Shown here piece after piece: positions 40,822 through 50,211 of a DNA stretch of 64,000 bases. Both the position numbers and the translations under genes were made by a program. Source of the stretch: Tissierellia bacterium (GTDB lineage: Bacteria; Bacillota; Clostridia; Tissierellales; Peptoniphilaceae); the NCBI GenBank assembly GCA_030529425.1, contig JAUMWX010000001.1, positions 62,001 through 126,000 of the forward strand, in the 5' to 3' direction. The notes under the pieces were generated by a model. The model was not told the origin of the DNA, made no database searches, and saw only the letters and a list, made by a program, of their open reading frames with translations. How positions within the stretch are numbered: position 1 is the first letter of the stretch; the number at the start of each line of letters is the position of its first letter.

Positions 40822-42276
40822 TTAAATAATATTTTTCTTTGCGTTATTCAACAAGTCATTCTTCAAATCCCAAAGTTTTTGAGATAAGTCAACCTTATAT
40901 AATTGAGGTTGATCAAGACGCTTATACTCTTCCCATAAAGTATCGATTTCAGCCAAACAGTGAGCTCGTGACTCTTCCATAGTAGGGATTTTATATATGA
41001 GATTTCCCTTGTCGTATATTTGAACAAGAAGAGGTTTTGCATAGTAATTATAAATAGTTTTTCTCTTCCAAGTGTACAAAGGGTGAAAAATAGTAAGTGG
41101 CTCATTTTCGTTTAACTGTTCATCTCTTAAAGTTATTAAATCCGCTTTAGCTTTATTGGTTTCTTTGTCGTATATTCTATAAATTTGCTTGAAACCCGGA
41201 GTAGTTATTTTTTCAATATTTTCGGATATTTTAATTTTCGGAGTCATTTTACCGTTTTCTTCTACCGCTACCAGTTTATAAACTCCGCCAAAAACAGGCG
41301 ATGATTTTGAAGTAATAAGATTTTCACCAACTCCGAAACTGTCCAACTTCGCACCTTGTAAAAGAACATCTCTTATTTTGTACTCGTCTAAACTGTTGGA
41401 AGCTACTATATCACAGTCATTGTATCCCGCTTCATCAAGGATGGATCTTGTTTTTTTAGATAAGTATGCAATATCTCCGGAATCCAATCTGACACCTTTC
41501 GGCCTTATCCCAAGAGGTTTTAATACATTATCAAAACATTTAATTGCGTTGATAATTCCGGAATTTAAAGTGTCATAAGTATCTATTAAAAGGACGCAGT
41601 TATTTGGATATATCTTTGCATATGCTTCAAAAGCTTCATATTCAGTTTCGAAAGATTGTACCCATGAGTGAGCCATAGTGCCTAGTGCTGGTGTTTTATA
41701 TAAAAAGTCCGCCATGGTGTTTGCAGTTCCGTTTACTCCCGCAATATAAGCCGCCCTTGCACCTAAATTTGCGGCATCGGGACCTTGAGCTCTTCTTGAA
41801 CCGAACTCCATTACGGTTCTACCTTCGGCAGCACGCACAATACGATTTGCTTTCGATGCGATCATAGACTGGTGGTTTATGGTCAATAAAAGCATGGTTT
41901 CAAGCAATTGAGCCTGAATCAAAGGACCTCTTACGGTTACAAGAGGTTCATTTGGAAATACTATGGAACCTTCAGGAATTGCCCAAACATCACATTCAAA
42001 TTTAAAGTTTTCTAAATATATTAAAAATTCATCAGAAAAAATATTCTTTTGTTTTAAAAAATCAATTTCATCATTTGAAAAATGTAAATTTTCTAGATAT
42101 TCTATAGCTGTATTAAGACCTGTACTAATTGAAAAGCTCGCATTATCAGGCGATCTTCTAAAATATAGGTCATAATAACCTATTACATCTTTTTTTCCAT
42201 TTTCCAAGTAACCGTTAGCCATTGTCAATTCATAAAAATCCATCAACAAAGTTAAATTTCTTTCAGCGTGTAACAT
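40822..42276 (-). CDS. pncB: Nicotinate phosphoribosyltransferase
   Basis: PncB joins nicotinate and PRPP to nicotinate mononucleotide for NAD salvage. The 484 residues include DFYELTMANGYLENG, EFGSRRAQGPDAANLGARAA, GTMAHSWVQSF, GVRLDSGD and SFGVGENLITS, all characteristic. The C-terminal extension (IFHPLYTWKRKTIYNYYA) is normal in the long Gram-positive type. GGAGG precedes the ATG. It is on the lagging strand, convergent with pta. Confidence 0.94.
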   Translation of the reverse strand: MLHAERNLTLLMDFYELTMANGYLENGKKDVIGYYDLYFRRSPDNASFSISTGLNTAIEYLENLHFSNDEIDFLKQKNIFSDEFLIYLENFKFECDVWAIPEGSIVFPNEPLVTVRGPLIQAQLLETMLLLTINHQSMIASKANRIVRAAEGRTVMEFGSRRAQGPDAANLGARAAYIAGVNGTANTMADFLYKTPALGTMAHSWVQSFETEYEAFEAYAKIYPNNCVLLIDTYDTLNSGIINAIKCFDNVLKPLGIRPKGVRLDSGDIAYLSKKTRSILDEAGYNDCDIVASNSLDEYKIRDVLLQGAKLDSFGVGENLITSKSSPVFGGVYKLVAVEENGKMTPKIKISENIEKITTPGFKQIYRIYDKETNKAKADLITLRDEQLNENEPLTIFHPLYTWKRKTIYNYYAKPLLVQIYDKGNLIYKIPTMEESRAHCLAEIDTLWEEYKRLDQPQLYKVDLSQKLWDLKNDLLNNAKKNII

Positions 42277-42398
42277 ATATCCTCCGATTAGATTTTTTTC
42301 TATTATACACTTTTATTTATTATTTCGCTAATTTCTTTGAACAGTTTAAGGGGAGAGATAAAAAAGTAATGAATATTAATTCATGTAAAATACGATAA

Positions 42399-42427
42399 TT
42401 GACTAAAGATTTTATACAGTATAGAAT
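42399..42427 (+). promoter_or_regulatory. Promoter of the 42.4-44.7 kb operon
   Basis: TTGACT (42399-42404), 17 bases, TAGAAT (42422-42427), just before the methyltransferase start. The rest of the divergent spacer 42277-42444 is AT-rich. Confidence 0.6.
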
Positions 42428-42444
42428 AATTAAAAGGTGAAGAT

Positions 42445-43170
42445 ATGGAAAAAATACAAAAATATAGCAAAAAATTATCATATTCATATACACTAGGGGC
42501 GTTTCCGACTTGGGAATTAATCAATACAATGCCGGAAATAATAAAAAAGGTTTATATTTCGGATGAATTTGAACACAAGCGTGAAATGATTGAAAAACTG
42601 GATTCTCTAAGTATAAGATATGAAATTAATAAAAAATTAATAGAAAAGTTATCTCCAAAAGGAAATGTATATGTAGTTGCAATATTTGACAAGTTTCAAA
42701 AAAAAATTGTTCCCAATAATCATATTGTACTTAATGAAGTTTCCGATATGGGAAATTTAGGAACTATCATAAGAACTATGATAGGATTCGGAATGAAAGA
42801 TTTGGCAATAATAGGAAATTCATGTGACATTTTCAATCCTAAAGTTATCAGAGCGTCTATGGGAGCTATTTTTAGAATAAGATTTTCTTTTTATGAGAAT
42901 ATAGAGTCTTATATTAAGGACTTCAAAAATAATATCTATTTGTTTATGTTGTCGAAAAATGAAGAAGATAGTATTTATAATATGAAAAAAAAGATTCCTT
43001 ACAGTATAGTCATGGGAAATGAAGGGGCGGGATTACCGGAATATTTTTCTGATTTCGGAAGGAAGGTTTTCATCCCTCAAAGTGTTGAAATAGACAGCTT
43101 TAACTTACCGATAGCGACGGCAATAGGAATTTATGAATTTGGGAGAGAAAATGAAATTACTGATATTTGA
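42445..43170 (+). CDS. SpoU/TrmH-type RNA 2'-O-methyltransferase
   Basis: A 241-residue SPOUT-fold methyltransferase, likely acting on tRNA or rRNA. An N-terminal substrate-binding part is followed by motif 1 MGNLGTIIRTMIGFG, the ASMGAIFRI segment, motif 2 VMGNEGAGLPE and motif 3 SFNLPIATAIGIYEF. Motif 3 departs from the common SLNVSVAAGI, but the Asn is kept. The exact target cannot be assigned. It overlaps the next gene by 20 bases. Confidence 0.85.
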   Translation: MEKIQKYSKKLSYSYTLGAFPTWELINTMPEIIKKVYISDEFEHKREMIEKLDSLSIRYEINKKLIEKLSPKGNVYVVAIFDKFQKKIVPNNHIVLNEVSDMGNLGTIIRTMIGFGMKDLAIIGNSCDIFNPKVIRASMGAIFRIRFSFYENIESYIKDFKNNIYLFMLSKNEEDSIYNMKKKIPYSIVMGNEGAGLPEYFSDFGRKVFIPQSVEIDSFNLPIATAIGIYEFGRENEITDI

Positions 43171-43804
43171 TGTAGACGGAACTATTTTATATACTTTGGA
43201 ATCTATTGGGTATTACCTAAATAGAGCAATTCTTGAACAAGGTTATCAAGGTCTTGAACTTGAGTCCGTAAGAAGAAATTTAGGAAACGGTTCAAGAGTA
43301 TTGATAGAGGGGGTATTGAAAGAATTGGGAGTGGAAGACGAAAAGATTGTGGACAATGTCATCGAAAGATACCACAAGATGTATTACTCGAATGCTTCAT
43401 ATCTGACAGAACATTATCCCAAGGTTTTAGAATTACTTGATTCAGTTCAAAGTAATATATTGGTAGCATATTCCAACAAACCCGATTTGGTATTGCAACC
43501 GTTAATGAAAGATTTTTTTGATAAAAGGATATTTTCTTTTATACAGGGTCAAAAAGAAGGCGTGGCCAACAAACCGAATCCCGATGTTGTTTTTGAATTG
43601 ATCAAGAAATACGGAGTTTCAAAAAAGGATGTATATTTTATCGGAGACAGCGAAGTTGATATAGCGACCGGGAAAAATGCGGGAGTAAACACAATAGGGG
43701 TAACTTGGGGTTATAGAGACAGAGAGGTTGTTTCAAAATGTAATCCTGATTATTTGGTTGATACAATTGATGATTTAAAGGAGCTGTTATGCAAGATAAG
43801 TTGA
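43151..43804 (+). CDS. HAD-family hydrolase, phosphoglycolate-phosphatase-like
   Basis: The 217 residues start at ATG 43151 (GAGAG upstream); a start at 43133 would include a tail not seen in the family. HAD motif I is FDVDGTI, motif II is AYSNKP, motif III includes the Lys of NKPNPDVV, and motif IV is GDSEVDIATG. An alpha-helical cap lies between motifs I and II. The pattern (GVNTIGVTWGYRD at the end) is that of Gph/PpaX-like phosphatases. Substrate is uncertain. Confidence 0.85.
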   Translation: MKLLIFDVDGTILYTLESIGYYLNRAILEQGYQGLELESVRRNLGNGSRVLIEGVLKELGVEDEKIVDNVIERYHKMYYSNASYLTEHYPKVLELLDSVQSNILVAYSNKPDLVLQPLMKDFFDKRIFSFIQGQKEGVANKPNPDVVFELIKKYGVSKKDVYFIGDSEVDIATGKNAGVNTIGVTWGYRDREVVSKCNPDYLVDTIDDLKELLCKIS

Positions 43805-44664
43805 TAATTTATGAATTTTCAGATCCATTATGTCCTTGGTGTTGGGGATCAGAGCCCATATTAAGAAAATTGGAAAGTAGATTTGGTGTTCAAATCAGAT
43901 ATATTATGGTGGGAATGATTGAAGATGTGAGAAAGGAAGTTCCGGATATTACAGAAGAAGGATATATGGAATACAACGATGGAATTGCGTCTAAATGGGA
44001 AGAACAGGCTATTAAGCATAAGATGCCCGTAAATCCTTATGATTTCAGTTTATTTGACAATAAGAGCAATTCCACTTGGCCGCTTTGCATTTCTTATAAA
44101 GCAGCAGAGTTTCAAGATTTAGAAAAAGCAAATAGATTATTGAGAAGGTTCAGAGAGCAAATTTTCTTGGAAGGAAAAAAGGCGGTAAGAAATTCTTCAA
44201 TACTTTCAACTGTAGTTGAGGTGGGATTGGATTTGGACCAATATATAGAGGATGTGACCGGAGGTAAAGCTGAAAAAGCGTTTTTAGAAGATATAGAACT
44301 GGCTAAAAAACATAAAATTACATCATATCCTTCGTATCTTTTCAGGTATAAGGGAGAAGAAGTGGTAGTAAGGGGTTTTACTTATTATCAAACAATGAAG
44401 GCTTTGATTAAGGGCTTAACTGATGGAGAGATAGAAGACAAGGGAATCGAAATATCAAAAATGATGGATGTTATTAATAGATATTACGGTATAGCTATTT
44501 ATGAATTGGCTGAAATTTTTGAGATAGAATATCCAAGATTACATGAAATTTTAAATGATATGTCCCAGAATAATGAAATAATAATTGAAGAACACGGAGA
44601 AAATATTTATGTGAGAAAAAATAAAAAGATTGAAGGTTGTTCTTTAGAAGGTTGTGAACTCTAA
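43789..44664 (+). CDS. DsbA-family thioredoxin-fold protein
   Basis: A 291-residue cytoplasmic protein with a thioredoxin-fold start IIYEFSDPLCPWCWGSEPIL, active-site CPWC near residue 15. A cis-Pro region TSYPSYLF follows near residue 185. It resembles the FrnE/SpxH (YjbH) branch rather than exported DsbA because there is no signal peptide. The last ~80 residues (GIAIYELAEIFEIEYPRLHE onward) look like a small winged-helix unit, and the protein ends in the Cys motif CSLEGCEL. It could be an oxidoreductase or a redox-linked adaptor. Overlaps the HAD gene by 16 bases. Confidence 0.75.
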   Translation: MQDKLIIYEFSDPLCPWCWGSEPILRKLESRFGVQIRYIMVGMIEDVRKEVPDITEEGYMEYNDGIASKWEEQAIKHKMPVNPYDFSLFDNKSNSTWPLCISYKAAEFQDLEKANRLLRRFREQIFLEGKKAVRNSSILSTVVEVGLDLDQYIEDVTGGKAEKAFLEDIELAKKHKITSYPSYLFRYKGEEVVVRGFTYYQTMKALIKGLTDGEIEDKGIEISKMMDVINRYYGIAIYELAEIFEIEYPRLHEILNDMSQNNEIIIEEHGENIYVRKNKKIEGCSLEGCEL

Positions 44665-44687
44665 TTGAGAAATCAATTAGAGTTTTT
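44658..44687 (+). terminator. Terminator after the DsbA-like gene
   Basis: ACTCTAATTGA (44658-44668) and TCAATTAGAGT (44673-44683) with a GAAA loop, then TTTTT. The stop codon lies within the stem. Confidence 0.9.
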
Positions 44688-44729
44688 ATGTGAGAAATAA
44701 TTAACTAATAAGATTAAAACTAAAATTTT

Positions 44730-44738
44730 TGGTATAAT
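44730..44738 (+). promoter_or_regulatory. Extended -10 promoter of the MATE operon
   Basis: TGG directly before TATAAT (44733-44738) gives an extended -10. There is no clear -35. It lies about 36 bases before the MATE start. Confidence 0.5.
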
Positions 44739-44773
44739 AAAAAATTGAAAATTAATTTTAAAAAGAGGAAGTT

Positions 44774-46150
44774 ATGAAGGATAAAGATTACATATTAAAG
44801 GCTCCCATGATGGGACTTTTATTAAAGCTATCGTATCCTCTTGTTCTTAGCAACATTGTCGCAACACTTTACAGTTTGGCTGACGGCGTGTGGCTGGCAC
44901 AATTATCGGCAAAGCAATTTACCGCAACGAGTTTTACTTGGCCGATTATATTTTTATTTGTATCTGTAGCCATAGGGATTTCAATTGCGGGAACCTCTTT
45001 GATTTCCAGAGCAATTGGAGCAAAAGATAGAGAAAGAGCCTCGGATTATGCAAAGCACCTCATTATAATGTCATCATTTGTAGGAGTATTTTTTTCAATA
45101 TTGGGATATATCGTAAGTCCAACAATTGTAAATTATATGGGGGCAAGAGGAGAACTGTATGAACTGTCGGTTATTTATCTTAAAGTTCATGCGATTGGAT
45201 TTGTAATAGATACATTATATTTTTCATTTCAAGCTATTTTAAATGCTCAGGGCAGAACAAAGGAAACTACGATAATGGGAATTGTTTCAGGATTATTGAA
45301 TATTATACTGGATCCGATTTTTATTTTTACGACAATACCTTTTGTGGGAGTTAAAGGTTTCGGTTGGGGAGTTTTCGGTGCGGCATTTGCTACATTGCTG
45401 GCAAAATTAATAGCTTTATTCATAGGCGTGTTTAAAACTTATAAGGATAAAACTTATTTGGATATTTCGCTTAGAGATTTCATATATAAAAGAAAAATTG
45501 TAAATAATATAGCAAGAATGGCATTTCCTACAGCGGTTGGAAGATCCTCTGCGGCTTTGGGATTCACTGTATTGAATGCTTTTATTATATCTTATGGTGA
45601 AAATGTCGTTGCGGCTTTTTCCGTGGTAAATAGGATAACGGAATTTTTTATGCAAATTTCAATGGGAGTTGGCGCGGCTATGACATCCATAATCGGTCAA
45701 AACCTGGGTGCTAGGGATTTTAACAGAGTTAAAGAAGCTATAAAGGATGCTAAAATCATAACATGGATAACATCATTATCCGGAATGCTTTTATTGTTTT
45801 TATTCAGCAATCAAATTCTTTCAATCTTTATAGATATAAGCAAGAACGGGGAGATTTTTGATATAGCATTGGAGTACTTAAAAATAGATATCTTTATGGT
45901 TCCTTTGATAGGATTGTTCAATGTCTATCAATCTTTATTCCAAGGCACGGGTAAAATGAAATATTCCATGCATATGTCTACGGGAAGATTATGGGTAATA
46001 AGAATTCCTTTAATTTTATTATTTAAAAACTTTACCGATATTGGAAGAATTGGTATATGGATAGCTATGCTACTATCAAACATACTGATTATTTTATATT
46101 GCTTATATATTTTTAAGACGAAGGATATTATAGAGGATAGATATGTTTAG
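44774..46150 (+). CDS. MATE family efflux transporter
   Basis: A 458-residue membrane protein with about 12 helices in two MatE repeats. It opens with ILKAPMMGLLLKLSYPLVLS and carries VWLAQLSAKQFTATSF, FQAILNAQGRTKETTIMG and FQGTGKMKYSM in the positions expected for the family. MATE proteins export drugs or metabolites using Na+ or H+. Substrate unknown. It overlaps the CDF gene by eight bases and heads a six-gene run to the nitroreductase. Confidence 0.9.
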   Translation: MKDKDYILKAPMMGLLLKLSYPLVLSNIVATLYSLADGVWLAQLSAKQFTATSFTWPIIFLFVSVAIGISIAGTSLISRAIGAKDRERASDYAKHLIIMSSFVGVFFSILGYIVSPTIVNYMGARGELYELSVIYLKVHAIGFVIDTLYFSFQAILNAQGRTKETTIMGIVSGLLNIILDPIFIFTTIPFVGVKGFGWGVFGAAFATLLAKLIALFIGVFKTYKDKTYLDISLRDFIYKRKIVNNIARMAFPTAVGRSSAALGFTVLNAFIISYGENVVAAFSVVNRITEFFMQISMGVGAAMTSIIGQNLGARDFNRVKEAIKDAKIITWITSLSGMLLLFLFSNQILSIFIDISKNGEIFDIALEYLKIDIFMVPLIGLFNVYQSLFQGTGKMKYSMHMSTGRLWVIRIPLILLFKNFTDIGRIGIWIAMLLSNILIILYCLYIFKTKDIIEDRYV

Positions 46151-47135
46151 ATTTTTACTTAAATTTTATATTAAAGGTGACTATAAGCATAAGAGCAATA
46201 GAGAAAAAGTAATATTACTTACAGGTTATATGGGATTGGTAATCAATTTTATATTGTTTTTATTTAAAATTGTCATTGGAATAATGATGAATTCGATTTC
46301 GATAATAGGGGACTCTTTTAACAATTTATCTGATACGATGACAAGTATTATTACAATATTCGGTTCTATAATTTCATCCAAGCCCGCCGATGAAGATCAT
46401 CCGTTCGGGCATGGAAGAAGTGAGTATATCGCTACATTATCGGTAGGTATTTCTGTATTTATTCTCGGAATTCAATTATTTAAATCTTCAATTCAAGCCA
46501 TTATAAAGCCAGAGGAGATAAAATTTAATACTGTACTTTTCATAATATTGATAATATCAATTTTTCTCAAAGTGTATATGTATTTATACAATTTGAAAAC
46601 GGATAAAATGATAAAATCTCCTATGAACAGAGCTGCGGCTATTGATTCCGGAAATGATGTGTTGGCAACATTGGTAGTCGTTTTGTCTGTATTTACTTAT
46701 GGAATATTTGGAATTAACATTGACGGATTTGCCGGTTTATTGATATCAATTTTGGTAATTAAGTCCGGAATTGAGGTGTTCAAAGATATGGGAGATATTT
46801 TGTTGGGTAAAGATGTAGAGCCTAAAACAATTGAAGAAATCAGAAAAATCATTCTGTCAGGAAAGTTTGTAAGGGGAGTACATGATATAAAGGTGCATGA
46901 TTATGGCAATGGCAATCTGTTTGGAAAAGCGGATGTTGAAATGCCGGTGAATATAGACGCTTACTCCGTTCATGAAGTAATAGATGATTTGGAAATCAGA
47001 ATTAAAGATGAATTGGACATAGAGATTTCACTACATGTAGATCCTTGTTATTGTTTAGAAGAAGATCATTTTATATCTCAAAATTGCCGAGTAGGAAATT
47101 GCAGACAGGGTGAATGTATAAAGAACTCAAAATGA
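46143..47135 (+). CDS. Cation diffusion facilitator (CDF) family transporter
   Basis: CDF proteins export divalent metals such as Zn2+ or Mn2+. The 330 residues show TMs from about 25 onward, site residues ISIIGDSFNNLSDTM (the family form is HxxxD or DxxxD), ADEDHPFGHGRSEYIA, and AAAIDSGNDVLATLVVV in the later site (DxxxD). A cytoplasmic C-terminal domain ends with a Cys cluster, CYCLEEDHF then CRVGNCRQGEC, which could bind metal. GAGGATAG precedes the ATG. Confidence 0.9.
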   Translation: MFRFLLKFYIKGDYKHKSNREKVILLTGYMGLVINFILFLFKIVIGIMMNSISIIGDSFNNLSDTMTSIITIFGSIISSKPADEDHPFGHGRSEYIATLSVGISVFILGIQLFKSSIQAIIKPEEIKFNTVLFIILIISIFLKVYMYLYNLKTDKMIKSPMNRAAAIDSGNDVLATLVVVLSVFTYGIFGINIDGFAGLLISILVIKSGIEVFKDMGDILLGKDVEPKTIEEIRKIILSGKFVRGVHDIKVHDYGNGNLFGKADVEMPVNIDAYSVHEVIDDLEIRIKDELDIEISLHVDPCYCLEEDHFISQNCRVGNCRQGECIKNSK

Positions 47136-47168
47136 AAAGATTTGAAAGTATAGATATTTGGGGGAAAG

Positions 47169-48212
47169 ATGAAGACCGAAGTTTTTGATTTTAAAGAAGA
47201 TTGTATAGATTTGGATGTACTTAGTGAGGCGTCGAAATATATAAAAACGGGAGGATTGGTAGCGATTCCAACAGAAACGGTATACGGACTAGCCGCAGAC
47301 GGACTGAATCCTACAGCGATAAGGAGGATATTTGAAGTAAAAAACAGACCCATGGATAATCCTTTGATTCTGCATGTAGGAAAAATTGAGGATATTTACA
47401 GATTGGCAAAGGATATAAGAGAAGAAGATATAAAGATACTTGAGAAACTTTGGCCGGGACCTCTAACAGTAGTTTTGAAAAAGAAAGACATAGTTCCGAT
47501 TGAGGTGTCTGCCGGATTGGATACCGTAGCAATAAGGATTCCACAAAATGAAATTACCAGAAAATTCATTGAAATATGTGAAACGCCTTTGGCGGCTCCT
47601 TCTGCAAACACATCATCAAAGCCTTCTCCGACTAATGTTAAAGACACTTTGGAGGACATGAACGGAAAAATTGAGGCTATAATAGATGGAGGAGAATGTA
47701 ATATAGGGATAGAGTCCACCGTGTTGGATTTAACATCGGATACACCTACCATACTAAGACCGGGATTTTACACCAAGGAAGATTTGGAAAAATACTGGAA
47801 TCGTGTAGATTTGGAATTATCATTGAAAAAAGACGGCGAGATTCCTAAATCTCCGGGTCAAAAGTATAAACATTATGCACCGGATGCGGATGTGTTGATT
47901 TTGATAGGAGATGAGGATAATTTCAGAAAAGAAGTTACTAAAATTATAAAGGAAAAAACAGATAAAAAAATCGGTTTGATGGTCTTTGATGAAGATGGGG
48001 AGTTTAAAGTCAGGGATACTATATACATGGGAAGTTGTTGTGATTTGTCGGAAATGGGAAGAAGGATTTTTAAATCTTTTAGAGATTTAGATAATAGAAA
48101 AGTCGATTTGATTGTAGTTCATGGAGTTGAAAGTGAGGGCTACGGCCTGAGCATAATGAACAGACTGAAAAAATCGGCATCGGGAAATATCAAATATTTA
48201 GGAGGAAATTGA
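47169..48212 (+). CDS. tsaC: L-threonylcarbamoyladenylate synthase (Sua5 type)
   Basis: This enzyme makes threonylcarbamoyl-AMP from threonine, bicarbonate and ATP for the t6A modification of tRNA. The 347 residues hold the YrdC domain (GGLVAIPTETVYGLAADGLN, KNRPMDNPLILHV, LWPGPLTVVLKKK, PLAAPSANTSSKPSPTNV), then the Sua5 C-domain after SPGQKYKHYAPDADV. It is the long two-domain form. GGGGGAAAG precedes the ATG. Overlaps rpiB in ATGA. Confidence 0.93.
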   Translation: MKTEVFDFKEDCIDLDVLSEASKYIKTGGLVAIPTETVYGLAADGLNPTAIRRIFEVKNRPMDNPLILHVGKIEDIYRLAKDIREEDIKILEKLWPGPLTVVLKKKDIVPIEVSAGLDTVAIRIPQNEITRKFIEICETPLAAPSANTSSKPSPTNVKDTLEDMNGKIEAIIDGGECNIGIESTVLDLTSDTPTILRPGFYTKEDLEKYWNRVDLELSLKKDGEIPKSPGQKYKHYAPDADVLILIGDEDNFRKEVTKIIKEKTDKKIGLMVFDEDGEFKVRDTIYMGSCCDLSEMGRRIFKSFRDLDNRKVDLIVVHGVESEGYGLSIMNRLKKSASGNIKYLGGN

Positions 48213-48640
48213 TGAGAGTAGCTTTTACATCGGATCATGCGGGAATTGAATTGAAATCTATACTGATTGAGCATTTGGAGAAAAAGGGATATGAGATTGT
48301 TGATGTCGGACCAAATGTAAAAGAATCGGTAGACTATCCGGATTATGCACATAAAATGTGTGATATAATTATTAGCAAAGAGGTTGACTTAGGAATAGCA
48401 ATTTGTGGAACCGGAATAGGTATGAGCATTGCTTGTAATAAAGTAAAAGGTATAAGAGCATCTCTTTGTTCGGAGCCGTACAGTGCAAGATTAACCAGGA
48501 ACCACAATGACTCAAATGTGCTTTGCCTTGGGGCGAGAGTTATAGGTGAAGAGTTAGCTAAAGAAATAGTGGATATTTACCTAAAGGCCGAGTTTGAAGG
48601 CGGAAGACATCAAAACAGAATAGACAAATTAGAAAACTAG
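48212..48640 (+). CDS. rpiB: Ribose-5-phosphate isomerase B
   Basis: RpiB interconverts ribose 5-phosphate and ribulose 5-phosphate. From ATG 48212 (GGAGGAAATTG before it; the TTG at 48209 is less likely) the protein has 142 residues. Landmarks are FTSDHAGIELK, DVGPNVKESVDYPDYA, the active-site loop ICGTGIGMSIACNKVKGIRA and ARLTRNHNDSNVLCLGARV. The rpiB-upp order is common in Bacillota. Confidence 0.95.
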   Translation: MRVAFTSDHAGIELKSILIEHLEKKGYEIVDVGPNVKESVDYPDYAHKMCDIIISKEVDLGIAICGTGIGMSIACNKVKGIRASLCSEPYSARLTRNHNDSNVLCLGARVIGEELAKEIVDIYLKAEFEGGRHQNRIDKLEN

Positions 48641-48649
48641 GAGGAAGAA

Positions 48650-49279
48650 ATGAGCAAAGTAACGGTTTTAGACCACCCATTAATCAAACACAAAGTTAGT
48701 ATTTTAAGGGATGTAAATACAGGAACTAATGAATTTAGGAAAATTGTTTCCGAAATTTCTCAACTTATGTGTTATGAGGTTACCAGAGATTTACAACTTG
48801 AGGAATATGAAGTTGAAACGCCTTTAGAAAAAACCGTAGGATATAAGTTGTCAGGTAAAAAACTGGGATTGGTTCCGATTTTAAGAGCGGGCTTGGGAAT
48901 GGTTGATGGTATGTTGAGTATTTTACCGTCTGCAAAAGTTGGACATATAGGTCTTTACAGAGATCCTGAAACTTTAAAACCTGTAGAGTATTATGTTAAG
49001 TTGCCGACAGATGTAAGTGAAAGGGACATTTTAGTACTTGATCCTATGCTTGCTACAGGAGGTTCAGCAATAGATGCGATTAATTCTTTAAAACAAAGAG
49101 GATGTAAAAAAATAAGACTGATAAATATCATCGGAGCTCCGGAAGGCCTTAAAGCAGTTCAAGACATTCATCCGGATGTTGATATTTACATCGCTTCTCT
49201 TGATAGAGAGTTAAATGATCACGCATACATTCTTCCGGGATTAGGAGATGCAGGAGATAGGTTATTCGGAACAAAATAA
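48650..49279 (+). CDS. upp: Uracil phosphoribosyltransferase
   Basis: Upp makes UMP from uracil and PRPP for pyrimidine salvage. The 209 residues show [31 protein letters not shown], the PRPP loop [15 protein letters not shown] and the C-terminal [18 protein letters not shown] precedes the ATG. Confidence 0.97.
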   Translation: MSKVTVLDHPLIKHKVSILRDVNTGTNEFRKIVSEISQLMCYEVTRDLQLEEYEVETPLEKTVGYKLSGKKLGLVPILRAGLGMVDGMLSILPSAKVGHIGLYRDPETLKPVEYYVKLPTDVSERDILVLDPMLATGGSAIDAINSLKQRGCKKIRLINIIGAPEGLKAVQDIHPDVDIYIASLDRELNDHAYILPGLGDAGDRLFGTK

Positions 49280-49288
49280 GGAGAAAAA

Positions 49289-50032
49289 ATGACTGTTGAA
49301 TTAATACTTAATCACAAAAGCATAAGGGCATGGAAAGAAACACCGATCGAAGAGAAACTGATGGAAACACTTTTTGAAGCGGCAAACAGGACATCGACTT
49401 CAAACGGTATGCAGAATGCTTCAATCATAAGAGTTAAGGATTCTAAAAAAAGAGAAAAGATCAGCGAAGTCGCAGGACAGAAGTATGTTATGGAATCACC
49501 GGAACTTCTTATATTTATAGTCGATAATTACAGAAACTATAGAATAGTTGAAGAACAGGGACAAAAGGAAAATTTTGCAAATGACACGGACAGATTTTTT
49601 CAAGGGTTTACGGATGCCTGTCTGATGGCGCAAAATGTGACAATTGCGGCAGAATCAATGGGACTTGGAATAGTTTATTATGGAAGTATATTAAATGATG
49701 CAAGAAAGATTATAGAAATTTTAGAATTGCCTAAAAATACATTTCCTGTGGTAGGTCTTGGACTGGGGTATCCGAATCAAAATCCTGAATTAAAGCCTAG
49801 AATGAGCATAAAAAGCAAGGTTTTTACAGACAGATATGAAGTGAAAGATAATTATTTGGAAGAACTTAAATCATATGATGAAGAGATGAGCAGGTATTAT
49901 GATTTGAGAAATCCGAACCAAAGTTTGGATCCTTTTACAACACAGGTCGCAAAAAAGAATTCGGCACAAATGTTACACAGATCCGAGCTTTTTGAAATAA
50001 TTAAAGAGCAGGGATTTAATGTAAGCTACTAA
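49289..50032 (+). CDS. Nitroreductase family NADPH-dependent oxidoreductase
   Basis: A 247-residue FMN-dependent reductase of the NfrA/NfsA type. LNHKSIRAWKETPIEEKLME at the N-terminus (family form RSxRxF), TSTSNGMQNASIIRV, and VVGLGLGYPNQNPELKPRM are typical. The physiological substrate is unknown. Last gene of the MATE-to-nitroreductase run; AAGGAG precedes the ATG. Confidence 0.9.
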   Translation: MTVELILNHKSIRAWKETPIEEKLMETLFEAANRTSTSNGMQNASIIRVKDSKKREKISEVAGQKYVMESPELLIFIVDNYRNYRIVEEQGQKENFANDTDRFFQGFTDACLMAQNVTIAAESMGLGIVYYGSILNDARKIIEILELPKNTFPVVGLGLGYPNQNPELKPRMSIKSKVFTDRYEVKDNYLEELKSYDEEMSRYYDLRNPNQSLDPFTTQVAKKNSAQMLHRSELFEIIKEQGFNVSY

Positions 50033-50103
50033 TTTATGAAAGATTGACAGAGTATTATATTCAAGTGAATAAATAAGATTTTTAAAATAATAAATAATTA
50101 ATA

Positions 50104-50145
50104 TAAGGGGGCGTATCGGAATTATAATTCCGATACAGCCCCTTA
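50104..50145. terminator. Long-stem terminator between convergent genes
   Basis: TAAGGGG...GTATCGGAATT (50104-50123) pairs with AATTCCGATAC...CCCCTTA (50126-50145) with small bulges. It lies between the nitroreductase gene and the cstA end and can serve both. Confidence 0.75.
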
Positions 50146-50211
50146 AAATTTTATAAAAAGATTTATAGGCATTCCATAAAATCAATATATCAGTTGTATT
50201 TTACCAAAAGA

